Below are positions 32,555 to 41,435 of a stretch of DNA of 45,067 nucleotides, piece after piece. This stretch comes from an uncultured Bacteroides sp. (GTDB taxonomy: Bacteria > Bacteroidota > Bacteroidia > Bacteroidales > Bacteroidaceae). Positions within the stretch are counted from its first letter, which is position 1; each line of letters begins with the position of its first letter. A program made the position numbers and the translations under genes. The notes under the pieces are model-generated. The model had not been told where the DNA came from, searched no databases, and was given only the letters and a program-made list of their open reading frames with translations. The stretch spans positions 1 to 45,067 of the forward strand of contig NZ_CANRPM010000019.1 of NCBI RefSeq assembly GCF_947632445.1. The letters run 5' to 3'.

Positions 32555-33154
32555 ATGAACGAAGACGAATACAGAACCATAGCCGCTCCTGCCGAAGGTA
32601 TTTATACGGAGAAGCGGAGCAAATTCATCGCCATTGCCTTGCCCGTGCACACGGTGGACGAAGTAAAGGCTTTGCTGGAGGAATATCAGAAGAAGTATTA
32701 CGATGCCCGCCATGTGTGTTATGCCTACATGCTCGGCTCCCGGCGCAAGGACTTCCGGGCAAACGACAACGGCGAGCCGTCGGGCACGGCCGGAAAGCCT
32801 ATCTTAGGACAGATAAATTCCAACGAACTGACGGACATTCTTATCATTGTGGTGCGCTACTTCGGAGGTATCAAGTTAGGGACGAGCGGGCTGATTGCGG
32901 CTTACAAGACTGCCGCCGCCGAAGCTATTGCCGCCGCCGAAATCGTGGAGAAGACGGTGGACGAATGCGTCTGCCTCCGGTTCGAATATCCTTTTATGAA
33001 CGACGTGATGCGGGTGGTCAAGGAAGAAGGGCCCGATATTGTGGAACAGGGTTACGACACGGGTTGCCGCATGACACTCCGCATACGCAGCTCCCTGATG
33101 CCGCGCCTACGGGCACGGCTGGAGAAGGTGGAGACGCTGAGAATAGAGGAATAG
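32555..33154 (+). CDS. yigZ: IMPACT/YigZ family protein
   Basis: A 199-residue protein. The UPF0029 domain (about 1-120) has the motifs EKRSKFIA, DARHVCYAYMLG, DNGEPSGTAGKPIL and VVRYFGGIKLGTSGLIAAY. A C-terminal DUF1949 domain (about 130-190) follows. Bacterial YigZ is a conserved protein of unclear role, related to eukaryotic IMPACT, a regulator of translation control. The frame continues upstream to 32477 through the promoter box, so MNEDEYRTIAAPAEG at 32555 is chosen. A 49-base piece of this gene recurs at 35367-35415. Confidence 0.9.
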   Translation: MNEDEYRTIAAPAEGIYTEKRSKFIAIALPVHTVDEVKALLEEYQKKYYDARHVCYAYMLGSRRKDFRANDNGEPSGTAGKPILGQINSNELTDILIIVVRYFGGIKLGTSGLIAAYKTAAAEAIAAAEIVEKTVDECVCLRFEYPFMNDVMRVVKEEGPDIVEQGYDTGCRMTLRIRSSLMPRLRARLEKVETLRIEE

Positions 33155-33178
33155 GAAATTACATACGTATTACTCGTC

Positions 33179-33494
33179 GGTTGAATTAAATTTCTAAATA
33201 TTTATAAATGAAACAGTTGTACAAATCACAGATTATTAGTAAATTAGTGGTAACCAAACTACTATATACTATCGCACTGCTTATGCGCAACTACATAACA
33301 AATTTCATAAGGATTCTCGGAATCTGCAAGGACATGGCTGTTGCCATAGATGGTTCCGAGGATGTATTCTGTATTGACTCCAAACCGGTAAAAAGCTGCC
33401 GGAACGCACGGGCGAAACGCTGCGCTATGGGTCGCGACAATATCGACGCGGCCCCTGATTGGGCAGATAAAATATTCGCTAATTTAATTCAACC
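33179..33494 (+). mobile_element. Remnant of an insertion sequence (IS982-like transposase fragment)
   Basis: GGTTGAATTAAATT (33179-33192) and its perfect reverse complement (33481-33494) bound 316 bases. The interior codes on the plus strand for a frame starting near 33208 that contains AIDGSEDVFCIDSKPVKSCR and then NARAKRCAMGRD. The phrase DSKPV-x-x-CRNARAKR is typical of the DDE core of IS982-family transposases in Bacteroidales. An intact transposase is about 290 residues; here only the part around the catalytic Asp remains, joined to unrelated flanks. The family call is from memory of the motif. Confidence 0.6.
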
Positions 33495-33506
33495 AACAGG
33501 TAAGCT

Positions 33507-35288
33507 ATGGTGTATTCTATCTATCAATCGGAAATAGAACAATTGGATGTCCAAATAGCAAGGCTTCGCAGGAAGAGCAATGTCTATTTGTTGGCGAAAC
33601 TATTTTTCTTTGGTACAAGTGCATTCTTTGTCTATCTCGCTATAAAACATTTCACTTGTCTGAATCTGGCAAGTGCCGGTTCATTTTTTGCAGCTTATCT
33701 ATCTGCTTGCGTATTGGACAGCCGTTGTCAGAAAATCAGCGATGGGCTGAAACGTAAAAAGTCTGTCTGTAAGAATGAACTGGCCTATCTGGAAGGCGAC
33801 TTTACGCCATTTCCTTCGGGAGAGGTTTATATCAATCCCGAACATGAATACTCGTTTGATTTGGATCTATTCGGCCCGAGTTCCTTATTTAACCGGATGA
33901 ACAGATGTGTCACCCGGAAAGGAAGCGACAGGTTGGCTGAGAAGCTGACAAATCTCTGTCAGGATGAGCAGGAAATTCTCCTCAATCAGGCGGCCATCGC
34001 AGAATTGGCAGATAACTTCAGTTGGCGTATCAGGTTTATGGCGAACAGGTTCATTCCAGATAATCTTCAGCTGCTTTCAGAGTTGGCTTCAGAAAATCAA
34101 AAACACAGCTTTCTCCTGCGTTCCGCCATTCCTGCTGTTTGCGTAGGACTGACAATTCTTGCTTTCCTGTCGGCTTTATTCAAGCTGGTTGGCTGGCAAT
34201 ATTTTATGGTATTCTTCCTCTTGAATCTTGGCTGCTCGATTTTGTTCTTTCGCAAGACATTAACGGCCAATATCAGTATAGGTAAGATTTATCAAGAGCT
34301 CGTTGCATATATAGAGGTCTTAAATGACATACAGGATGCCAGATTCAAAGCCACGGTATTGGTCAATTTACAAAAAGGTTTGTTTTCCCCTTCAGCAAAC
34401 AGCTTGAAGGCCTTCGCTGAATTGTCGCGCTTGCTGAATCTGTTCGATCAGCGGGGAAATGCCATTTTCTATATTCTTTTCAATGGCTTCTTCTTGTTTG
34501 ATATTTTACTGTTGAAGCGTATCATCCAGTGGGAGAAAAAACACCTGGTGCACATGGAAAAATGGATCCATTGCATATCGGAAATAGATGCTTTGGTCAG
34601 TCTGGCCAATTATTCGTTCAATCATCCTTCCAACACCGCAGCAGAAATACTTCCAGTCCAGGATGAAAGGGTGATTGAAGTCATGAATATCTATCACCCT
34701 TTTCTGGCATATAAGCAAGCCGTTCCCAATAGTTTTACACTCAGAAAGAAACATGTGGCTATCGTGACCGGAGCCAATATGGCAGGGAAAAGTACTTTCC
34801 TGCGAGCCATCGGGCTCAATTATATATTGGCTTGTAATGGGGTGCCTGTATGCGCAACCTCTTTCAGGTTCTCTATCGTTACGTTGTTCTCCAGCATGCG
34901 GACAACAGACAATCTGTCAAAGGATATCTCTTATTTCAATGCAGAACTTCTTCGTTTGAAGCAACTCATACAGCATGTAAAATCCAATTCATATACCCTT
35001 ATTATTCTGGATGAGATTCTGAAAGGTACGAACTCTAAAGACAAGCTGGAAGGCTCCATCGTTTTCCTGCGCGAGATCATACGTCATAATGTAGCGGCAT
35101 TGATCGCTACACATGATTTGGAGTTGGCAAAACTGGAGAACGAGAACAGAGAGGTGTTCAGCAATTATTGTTTTGAAATAGCCCTTTCCAAAGACATTGA
35201 ATACACCTATCGTATAGCCAAAGGGGTAGCAAAGAATCTAAACGCTTCTTTTCTGTTGAAAAACATATTGGATGAAATCAGAAACTAA
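33507..35288 (+). CDS. Membrane-anchored MutS-like ATPase
   Basis: A 593-residue protein with a MutS-type ABC ATPase and hydrophobic segments, which classical MutS lacks. There are two pairs of probable transmembrane helices: about 29-48 and 53-71, then 204-226 and 229-248. A helical lever-type region and the ATPase follow: Walker A TGANMAGKST (421-430), TDNLSKDISYFNAEL (signature-like), Walker B LIILDEILKGTNS with Asp502/Glu503, and the switch His in LIATHDLEL. No mismatch-recognition domain or Smr domain is present, so mismatch repair is unlikely. The gene is AT-rich relative to prfC and lies between an IS remnant and a relic of yigZ. Confidence 0.85.
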   Translation: MVYSIYQSEIEQLDVQIARLRRKSNVYLLAKLFFFGTSAFFVYLAIKHFTCLNLASAGSFFAAYLSACVLDSRCQKISDGLKRKKSVCKNELAYLEGDFTPFPSGEVYINPEHEYSFDLDLFGPSSLFNRMNRCVTRKGSDRLAEKLTNLCQDEQEILLNQAAIAELADNFSWRIRFMANRFIPDNLQLLSELASENQKHSFLLRSAIPAVCVGLTILAFLSALFKLVGWQYFMVFFLLNLGCSILFFRKTLTANISIGKIYQELVAYIEVLNDIQDARFKATVLVNLQKGLFSPSANSLKAFAELSRLLNLFDQRGNAIFYILFNGFFLFDILLLKRIIQWEKKHLVHMEKWIHCISEIDALVSLANYSFNHPSNTAAEILPVQDERVIEVMNIYHPFLAYKQAVPNSFTLRKKHVAIVTGANMAGKSTFLRAIGLNYILACNGVPVCATSFRFSIVTLFSSMRTTDNLSKDISYFNAELLRLKQLIQHVKSNSYTLIILDEILKGTNSKDKLEGSIVFLREIIRHNVAALIATHDLELAKLENENREVFSNYCFEIALSKDIEYTYRIAKGVAKNLNASFLLKNILDEIRN

Positions 35289-35333
35289 AAGAGAGAGCCT
35301 TTCGGTGTGTTGCCGTAGGGCTCTCTCTTTTTC
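35287..35333. terminator. Bidirectional terminator between the mutS-like gene and prfC
   Basis: AAAAGAGAGAGCC (35287-35299) pairs with GGCTCTCTCTTTT (35319-35331), followed by TT on the plus strand. On the minus strand the run TTTTAG follows, so it can also end the prfC operon. Confidence 0.8.
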
Positions 35334-35366
35334 TAAAACTTAAGACTATCAATTTCTGTTGTCATT

Positions 35367-35415
35367 CCCGTGCGCACGGTGAACGAAGTAAAGGCTTTGC
35401 TGGAGGAATATCAGA
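35367..35415 (+). pseudogene. 49-base relic copy of yigZ
   Basis: Positions 35367-35415 match yigZ 32642-32690 at 47 of 49 bases, in the same orientation. The copy covers the codons for about PVHTVDEVKALLEEYQ. It has no start, no continuation and no gene context, and it ends one base before the complement of the prfC stop codon. It is a recombination scar, not a gene. Confidence 0.85.
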
Positions 35416-35416
35416 G

Positions 35417-36991
35417 TCAGAACTCGCTCGTGAAGTGGAACTTGATGTGCTTGAAATCCATCTGCGCAATCTGAAGCACGTAGCCGGAATCGGCCAAAAA
35501 GACATCGCGGCCCTCGCGGTCTTTGGCCATGTATTGGTATTTGCGCTTCTTGAAGGCCTCGAGTTCGGCAGGGTCATCGCTTTCTATCCAGCAGGCCTTG
35601 TAGAGGCTCACGGGCTCCCAGCGGCACTTGGCATTGTATTCGTTCTCCAAGCGGTACTGGATAACTTCGAACTGGAGCTGCCCCACAGTACCGATAATCT
35701 TGCGCCCGTTGAACTGGTTGATGAACAACTGAGCCACACCCTCGTCCATCAGCTGGTCGATGCCCTTGGCCAGCTGCTTCTGCTTCATAGGGTCGGCGTT
35801 CTCGATGTACTTGAACATCTCCGGCGAGAAACTGGGCAGGCCTCGGAAGTGAAGTTCTTCACCCTCGGTCAGGGTGTCGCCAATCTTAAAGGTACCGTTG
35901 TCCGGCAAGCCGATGATGTCGCCCGCCCAAGCCTCATCAACAGTGGTCTTGCGCTGAGCCATGAACTGCGTGGGGCTGGAGAAGCGCATCATCTTGGCGT
36001 GACGCACATGATAGTAGGGCGTGTTGCGCGAGAACTTGCCAGAGCACACTTTGCAGAAGGCGATGCACGAACGGTGGTTGGGGTCGATGTTGGCCGTAAT
36101 CTTGAAGATGAAGCCGGTGAACTTGGGTTCATCAGGCTGCACATCGCGCTCCTCAGCCTTAACGGGACGAGGGCTTGGGGCTATTTCGACGAAGCAATTC
36201 AGAAGTTCTTCGACACCAAAGTTGTTCAGGGCCGAGCCGAAAAATACGGGAGCCACTTCGGCCTTGAGATAGTCGTCGACATTGAATTCGGGATAGACAC
36301 CTTCGATGAGTTCCAACTCGCTGCGCAGGCGGTCGGCCAAATCGGTGCCGATATGCCGGTCCAGCTCCTCGGTGTGAATATCTACGGCCACTTTCTCCGT
36401 CACCACCTGCTTGGAGGGCTGGAAGAGATTAAGATTCTGCTCATAGATGTTATATACGCCCTTAAAGCGAACGCCGCTCTCGATGGGCCACGTCAGGGGA
36501 CGCACATGGATGTAAAGCTCTTCTTCGAGCTCGTCCAGCAGGTCAAAGGGATCCTTGGCCTCGCGGTCCATCTTGTTGACAAAGATAATGACAGGAGTGT
36601 TGCGCATGCGGCACACTTCCATGAGTTTGCGCGTCTGTGTCTCCACACCCTTGGCGCCGTCCACCACAATGATGACGCTATCCACAGCGGTCAGTGTGCG
36701 GTAAGTGTCTTCGGCAAAGTCCTGATGGCCCGGAGTATCGAGGATGTTGACTTTGTAGTCCTTGTAGTCGAACTCCATGACGGAGGTGGTGACGGAGATA
36801 CCGCGCTGTTTCTCGATGTCCATCCAGTCGGATGTGGCGGTCTTCTTGATTTTATTGCTCTTTACGGCACCGGCCACCTGTATCTGTCCGCCGAAGAGCA
36901 GGAGCTTCTCGGTGAGCGAAGTCTTACCGGCATCGGGGTGCGCGATGATTGCAAACGTTCGTCTTCTTTCGATTTCTTGATTTGTTGCCAT
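35417..36991 (-). CDS. prfC: Peptide chain release factor 3
   Basis: A GTPase of 524 residues that recycles RF1/RF2 from the ribosome. G1 is [10 protein letters not shown]2 lies in [13 protein letters not shown]3 is DTPGHQDF and G4 is NKMD, followed by domain II ([19 protein letters not shown]) and the C-terminal domain. The end [10 protein letters not shown] is complete. It is the last gene of a minus-strand operon, 91 bases after rfbD. The yigZ relic abuts its stop codon. Confidence 0.97.
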   Translation of the reverse strand: MATNQEIERRRTFAIIAHPDAGKTSLTEKLLLFGGQIQVAGAVKSNKIKKTATSDWMDIEKQRGISVTTSVMEFDYKDYKVNILDTPGHQDFAEDTYRTLTAVDSVIIVVDGAKGVETQTRKLMEVCRMRNTPVIIFVNKMDREAKDPFDLLDELEEELYIHVRPLTWPIESGVRFKGVYNIYEQNLNLFQPSKQVVTEKVAVDIHTEELDRHIGTDLADRLRSELELIEGVYPEFNVDDYLKAEVAPVFFGSALNNFGVEELLNCFVEIAPSPRPVKAEERDVQPDEPKFTGFIFKITANIDPNHRSCIAFCKVCSGKFSRNTPYYHVRHAKMMRFSSPTQFMAQRKTTVDEAWAGDIIGLPDNGTFKIGDTLTEGEELHFRGLPSFSPEMFKYIENADPMKQKQLAKGIDQLMDEGVAQLFINQFNGRKIIGTVGQLQFEVIQYRLENEYNAKCRWEPVSLYKACWIESDDPAELEAFKKRKYQYMAKDREGRDVFLADSGYVLQIAQMDFKHIKFHFTSEF

Positions 36992-37082
36992 ACTTTCTTA
37001 TCAGGTATAGATTACACGGATTTTCATGAAGGGAGTTTATTCTAATAAGTGTAATCCATACCAAATATTACATTTTCAATTT

Positions 37083-37943
37083 TCAACTTTCCATTTTATA
37101 TTTCTCCAGGCATGCCGCCAACGACACCTCCCAGTGCGGGATGTCGATGCCATAGGTTTGCTTGATGCGGGTTTTGTCGAGCACGGAGTAGTGCGGACGG
37201 GGTGCCTTGGCCGGATACTCATCCGTGTGCAGGGGGCTTACGCGGCAAGTGGTGATGCCTGCCAGGCGATGGATAGCCACAGTGAAGTCGTACCACGAAC
37301 ACACGCCTTCGTTGCTAAAGTGGTAGATACCGGGCACGATACCTTGTTTGATAGCAGCAAAGATGGCACGGGCTAAGTCGGCCGCATAAGTGGGCGTACC
37401 TATCTGGTCGAACACAACGCCCAGCGACTCGCGCTCGCGACCTAAGCGGAGCATGGTCTTCACGAAGTTGTTGCCGAAAGTGGAGTAGAGCCAGGCAGTA
37501 CGCACAATCATGGCACGGCTACACTTCTGCATCACGGCCTCTTCGCCCGCCAGTTTGGTACGTCCGTAGACGGAGTTGGGACAAGGTGCATCGTCCTCGC
37601 GATAGGGCACGTGTCCCGTTCCATCGAACACGTAGTCGGTGGACACTTGAATAAGGGCGGCACCCACAGCTTCGGCGGCTTCGGCCAAATAGCCGGGTGC
37701 CAAGTGATTCAAACGGTCGCACAAGTCGGGATTGTCCTCGGCCTTGTCTACGGCCGTGTAGGCGGCACAATTCACCACTACGTCAATCCGGTGACCAGAG
37801 ACGAAAGCGTGTACAGCAGCGGCATCGCAAATGTCCAACTCCTGCACATCGGTAAAGAAATAAGTATGTTGCGGATAGGCGGCGGAGAGCACACGCATCT
37901 CATTGCCAAGTTGACCGTTGGCACCGGTTATCAGAATATTCAT
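37083..37943 (-). CDS. rfbD: dTDP-4-dehydrorhamnose reductase
   Basis: Last step of dTDP-L-rhamnose synthesis. The 286-residue short-chain reductase has the NADPH-binding ITGANGQLGNEM (4-15), the DYVFDGTG motif and the catalytic YGRTKLAGE (Tyr and Lys). Longer in-frame starts overlap the previous gene. The ATG at 37943 lies one base after the DUF4924 stop (TGATATG) and begins with the family N-terminus MNILITGANGQLG. The other rfb genes (A, B, C) are not in the window. Confidence 0.93.
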   Translation of the reverse strand: MNILITGANGQLGNEMRVLSAAYPQHTYFFTDVQELDICDAAAVHAFVSGHRIDVVVNCAAYTAVDKAEDNPDLCDRLNHLAPGYLAEAAEAVGAALIQVSTDYVFDGTGHVPYREDDAPCPNSVYGRTKLAGEEAVMQKCSRAMIVRTAWLYSTFGNNFVKTMLRLGRERESLGVVFDQIGTPTYAADLARAIFAAIKQGIVPGIYHFSNEGVCSWYDFTVAIHRLAGITTCRVSPLHTDEYPAKAPRPHYSVLDKTRIKQTYGIDIPHWEVSLAACLEKYKMES

Positions 37944-37944
37944 A

Positions 37945-38487
37945 TCAATCGTCCAATTTAAGTTCTCCCTTTTTGTCCTTGTTATAATAGTCGGCCAGCA
38001 TCGAGATAAAAGCACTCACAGCTTCCATCGCCTTAGCTGTCCCCTCGCTAATCTCCTTCTTTTGCAAGCGCAGAAGCAAGACACCGTAGAGGGCTTCGAA
38101 GCAGGTCTCCAGCTCAGGTTCGTCCTTGTGTCCGTTACGTTGGCGAAGTTCCACGATGAAGGGCAGGGCCTTGAAGTAGGCCGCGTTGTAGAAGGGATAC
38201 TTCGTGGAGGCCAGCAGGGCACCGTGCAGTTCGGTGAGGTTCTGGATGACGTTGCGGTTAATCTGAAAGTGTCCTTTCTCCACCACACCCTCAGTACGCA
38301 TCATATCACACAAGTTGGCATACCACTCTTCGAGTGCAGGACGCTGGCTTTCGGGATAGCGGCTGATGACCTGCGTGCGCAAGCGGTCGATGTCGCATCC
38401 GTTGGCACGTATCAGATCCTCCACCTGCCACATGTATATCAAGTAACCGGCAATGTTCTGTTCTTTTAGCTTTTTAGCGATTATCAT
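37945..38487 (-). CDS. DUF4924 family protein
   Basis: A 180-residue, helical, cytoplasmic protein: MIIAKKLKEQNIAGYLIYMW, RYPESQRPALEEWYANLCDM and LRLQKKEISEGTAKAMEAVS match DUF4924 of Bacteroidetes. Function unknown. A TTG four codons earlier could also start it, but the ATG at 38487 begins the conserved part. It has a GGAG directly before it, closer than usual. It sits between the lysE-like gene and rfbD in one operon with almost no gaps. Confidence 0.8.
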   Translation of the reverse strand: MIIAKKLKEQNIAGYLIYMWQVEDLIRANGCDIDRLRTQVISRYPESQRPALEEWYANLCDMMRTEGVVEKGHFQINRNVIQNLTELHGALLASTKYPFYNAAYFKALPFIVELRQRNGHKDEPELETCFEALYGVLLLRLQKKEISEGTAKAMEAVSAFISMLADYYNKDKKGELKLDD

Positions 38488-38499
38488 CTCCGTTGACAA

Positions 38500-39153
38500 C
38501 TAATACAATGATTCTCCCATTAATGTGAACACCAAGCCCAGTATCGACACGATGGCTACGATACTGCCAATTACACGGTTCAATACCCAAATGCCGCGCA
38601 AATTGAAGCGGGCACGTACTTTATTGACAAAATAAGTAATGCCAAACCACCACGAAAGAGCCCCCAAGGCAATGGCCAGATAGCCCGTGACGGCTTCGAA
38701 CAGGAGTACGCCCGGACTAATGAACGCAAAGCGGGCGAAAAGTCCAACAAATAACAGAATGATAAGCGGATTGGAGAGCGTAACAAAAAACGCCGTGATG
38801 AAATTATGCAAATACGTACCTTTATTGGTAGATACGGGACGAAGCGAATGTACCGGATTGCTTCGGAAGGTATAGATACCGAAAGCCAGAAGCAGGGCGC
38901 TACCGAAGAGCTGAAGGTAAAAAATATTCTTATTGACATAGTCAAACACAAAACTCATGCCATATCCCGTCAGAAGGGCATAAAAAATATCGCTCATTGC
39001 GGCACCGATACCCGTGACGAAACCATACCAACGGCCCTTGTTCAATGTGCGTTGGATGCATAATACACCCACAGGGCCCAGCGGTGCCGAAACAATAACG
39101 CCGATAATAAAGCCCTTCCACAAGATACTGACTATGGTCTCCAACTGAATCAT
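38500..39153 (-). CDS. LysE-family translocator
   Basis: A 217-residue inner-membrane protein with about six hydrophobic segments. The family signature appears near the N-terminus as GFIIGVIVSAPLGPVGVLCI then QRTLNKGRWYGF. Members export amino acids such as lysine, threonine or homoserine lactone; the substrate here is unknown. The ATG at 39153 is only five bases after the promoter -7 box (39159-39166). An alternative start eight codons upstream would lie inside that box. First gene of the lysE-like/DUF4924/rfbD/prfC operon. Confidence 0.87.
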   Translation of the reverse strand: MIQLETIVSILWKGFIIGVIVSAPLGPVGVLCIQRTLNKGRWYGFVTGIGAAMSDIFYALLTGYGMSFVFDYVNKNIFYLQLFGSALLLAFGIYTFRSNPVHSLRPVSTNKGTYLHNFITAFFVTLSNPLIILLFVGLFARFAFISPGVLLFEAVTGYLAIALGALSWWFGITYFVNKVRARFNLRGIWVLNRVIGSIVAIVSILGLVFTLMGESLY

Positions 39154-39158
39154 GGATG

Positions 39159-39189
39159 CAAAGATAGTGCAAACCAAGGGAAGTACAAA
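39159..39189 (-). promoter_or_regulatory. Bacteroides-type promoter for the lysE-like operon
   Basis: On the minus strand, TTTG (39189-39186), a 19-base spacer and TATCTTTG (39166-39159), both perfect. The spacer shares TACTTCCC and TTTGCAC with the S41 promoter at 2530-2560. The start codon is five bases downstream. Confidence 0.85.
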
Positions 39190-39308
39190 AGCGAAAACGG
39201 AGTTTTTGACTTTTTACATCACCGGTGCAGCCCTTCTCCATACCGCGCTTTCTTGCAAGGCAAACCGCCCACACTCCGCATACGTATAGGCTAACATTTT
39301 ATTTCATT

Positions 39309-39638
39309 TTAAGATCTTTCATTCTTCCCATCTTCTTCCTCCATGACTTCTATCAGGAAACTAACGGGGCGGAAGCCGTCGTTACACGAAATCATGGCCG
39401 AACGCCCGTTCTTCATCCATCCGTCATACAAATCCGTTGCCCCATAGGCTAAAGCCATCACAAAAGGCGACATACTTTGCCAGGCGCTCTCACAAAGTCC
39501 TTTCGGCTTTTCCCAACCATTGGCTATGAACACCTGCCCTTCTTCTACATCGCAAGCGTGCTCCAGCGGGTTCTCATACCGATCCATCAGATCTTTGTAA
39601 CAAGCTTTACGCATGACGGTGATTTTAATTTTCCTCAT
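39309..39638 (-). CDS. TIGR04076 family protein
   Basis: A 109-residue cytoplasmic protein. MRKIKITVMRKACYKDLMDR, then CDVEEGQVFIANGWEKPKGL, CESAWQSMSPFVMALAYGA and MISCNDGFRPVSFLIEV match the TIGR04076 family, which has conserved Cys residues and unknown function. The ATG at 39638 is chosen because it begins the conserved segment; the frame reaches 39674. It stands alone between the lysE-like promoter and the M60 peptidase, on the minus strand. Confidence 0.8.
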   Translation of the reverse strand: MRKIKITVMRKACYKDLMDRYENPLEHACDVEEGQVFIANGWEKPKGLCESAWQSMSPFVMALAYGATDLYDGWMKNGRSAMISCNDGFRPVSFLIEVMEEEDGKNERS

Positions 39639-39725
39639 ATTCGTATCTATCAAATCAACAATGGAAGTTGCCAACTACAGTCCTTCTAATAACTCATTTC
39701 ATTGTTTATATCTATTCAAATTCTA

Positions 39726-41435
39726 TCAATCAGTTTCCTTTTCCTTGGCATAAAGCAGGGCATTGAGTTCTTTTTGGGTAAGAGGTTCGAGCAGTTGTTG
39801 CTTTTCCAGCTCCTCCATTTCTTTCTTGAAACGGTCTCTCATTTCGGTAGTCATTTCGTAGGTGTAGTTCCCATAATCGCCATAGGAAAGTTTAAGGATT
39901 CGGAAGAAACCGAACGCCTCAAAATAGGGATAAAGATTTTTTCCAGAAAGCAAAGAGGCACCCCGTATAAAATTCAATTGAAATGGAACCACATTTTCGT
40001 GTCTGTTCAAGTTCTTCAGTTCGGGATATTCCTTTTCGGAGTTTCTCATCTTTTCATATAAATCGGGATAGAAGTCAGGATAACCGTTTTGGGTAAAGTA
40101 GCATTGTAATTTCCAGAACGGGACTAAGCGTTCGAAGACATCTGTTTCCAAATAGCTGATTGCTTTATCTGGATTATCCTTACAGGATGAAATAATGGAA
40201 TCATTCATCCCCGCATTTCTTCGAGCGACACTCACTGTACCGGCTTTACCATCTTCCAAGAAAATTTCTTCCGCGTTGAAAAATGCCTTCTCCAATCTGT
40301 TTTTGTATCCAAAAGCCTGTGTACAATATCTCGTACAGATGTTGTTGCTGGTTTCACCCAGCCCACCCCATGAGAGATAGGTCTGCAACTGATGCACATG
40401 TCCAACTTCATGACTAAATCCCCAACAAGTATCTTCATCTTTTGTCCGCATGTGGACAGGATTGGCTACCCGATTCATCGTATCGAACTTGAAGGCTACA
40501 CCATCACCGTCGCGGAACATGTAATATCCATAGTTGACACGGGCAAAGATTTTATTTTCCGTAATGTGATTGTATTTTTTCCAACCGATGATTTCGTGCT
40601 GCTTGGAAACCAGTTGTTCGTACACCTCGATAAGTTCCTTGCCCTGGCCGGCAGCATACGTTTTCAAATCTTCTACCGGGTAGGCAAGATGTATATTGCT
40701 CCCTGTTGCATCAAATATAGGATACACCGCATTGGCCAGCATGCTGTTCCACTCTTCATTGGTATTTACGGAAGCGTCGAAATATCCGTTGACCTCTCCC
40801 GTAACAAAATGCACTTTTACCGTATTCTCCTTTTCAGGATTGTCGAAGTAGTAATCCATGTAGGCAAGTCCTGTCCATTCAGACGTTTTTTCGATCTGGT
40901 TAATCCCGTTTTTAAGTCTGAATCTTTCAAAATGGAGGCTCCAATCTCTATTGCCCTGATTGGGGGCATAGAGTTCGGCAACTTTCACTCCAAGTTTGCT
41001 TCCTTCCTTCAAACCATCTACAATTATGATATGTTTTCCAGGTTTAAATACAATCCCAGTAACATGCTGATAGGTACTGTAACCGTTTCCGATATGCAAC
41101 AATTTTCCCAATGCTTTCGGGCTGTATATAGGTTTAAAGGAATTTATACGAAACTTTGTATCATACTGTCCGCTATATAAAGCCATGGCCAAATTCCTTA
41201 ATTCTTCGTTAGAACAGGATTTAATTTTTCTTTTTCCTACTCCTTTGTTCAGCGTTGTACACAAAGGATCGGCAAATAATTCCTTTGCAACTTTCTCAAG
41301 GCCCTCTTTCTCTTCACTTATGCCCCTATAGACCTGACATCTTTCAAAATTATTTACTTTTTTCTCAGACGCTTGTTCTATGGCAAAACAATTTAAAGTA
41401 ATGCCAAAACACAATAAGAAACTTATTTTCTTCAT
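39726..41435 (-). CDS. M60-family (enhancin-like) metallopeptidase, exported
   Basis: A 569-residue exported protein with signal peptide MKKISFLLCFGITLNCFA. Zinc site: His342, Glu343 and His346 in GFSHEVGHVHQ, with Glu361 in GGLGETSNN as the probable third ligand. This HExxH-(14)-E spacing fits the M60/gluzincin pattern. The preceding beta-rich part (GIVFKPGKHIIIVDGLKEGS) is the N-terminal region found before M60 catalytic domains. Relatives cleave mucin-type glycoproteins; the substrate here is inferred only. The gene is AT-rich. No carbohydrate-binding domain is evident. Confidence 0.82.
   Translation of the reverse strand: MKKISFLLCFGITLNCFAIEQASEKKVNNFERCQVYRGISEEKEGLEKVAKELFADPLCTTLNKGVGKRKIKSCSNEELRNLAMALYSGQYDTKFRINSFKPIYSPKALGKLLHIGNGYSTYQHVTGIVFKPGKHIIIVDGLKEGSKLGVKVAELYAPNQGNRDWSLHFERFRLKNGINQIEKTSEWTGLAYMDYYFDNPEKENTVKVHFVTGEVNGYFDASVNTNEEWNSMLANAVYPIFDATGSNIHLAYPVEDLKTYAAGQGKELIEVYEQLVSKQHEIIGWKKYNHITENKIFARVNYGYYMFRDGDGVAFKFDTMNRVANPVHMRTKDEDTCWGFSHEVGHVHQLQTYLSWGGLGETSNNICTRYCTQAFGYKNRLEKAFFNAEEIFLEDGKAGTVSVARRNAGMNDSIISSCKDNPDKAISYLETDVFERLVPFWKLQCYFTQNGYPDFYPDLYEKMRNSEKEYPELKNLNRHENVVPFQLNFIRGASLLSGKNLYPYFEAFGFFRILKLSYGDYGNYTYEMTTEMRDRFKKEMEELEKQQLLEPLTQKELNALLYAKEKETD

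Noticed and set aside
35435..37045. A 536-codon open frame opposite prfC
   Set aside because: It is the complement of a strongly conserved GTPase gene; its product has no recognisable domain, and the frame is kept open by the codon use of prfC.
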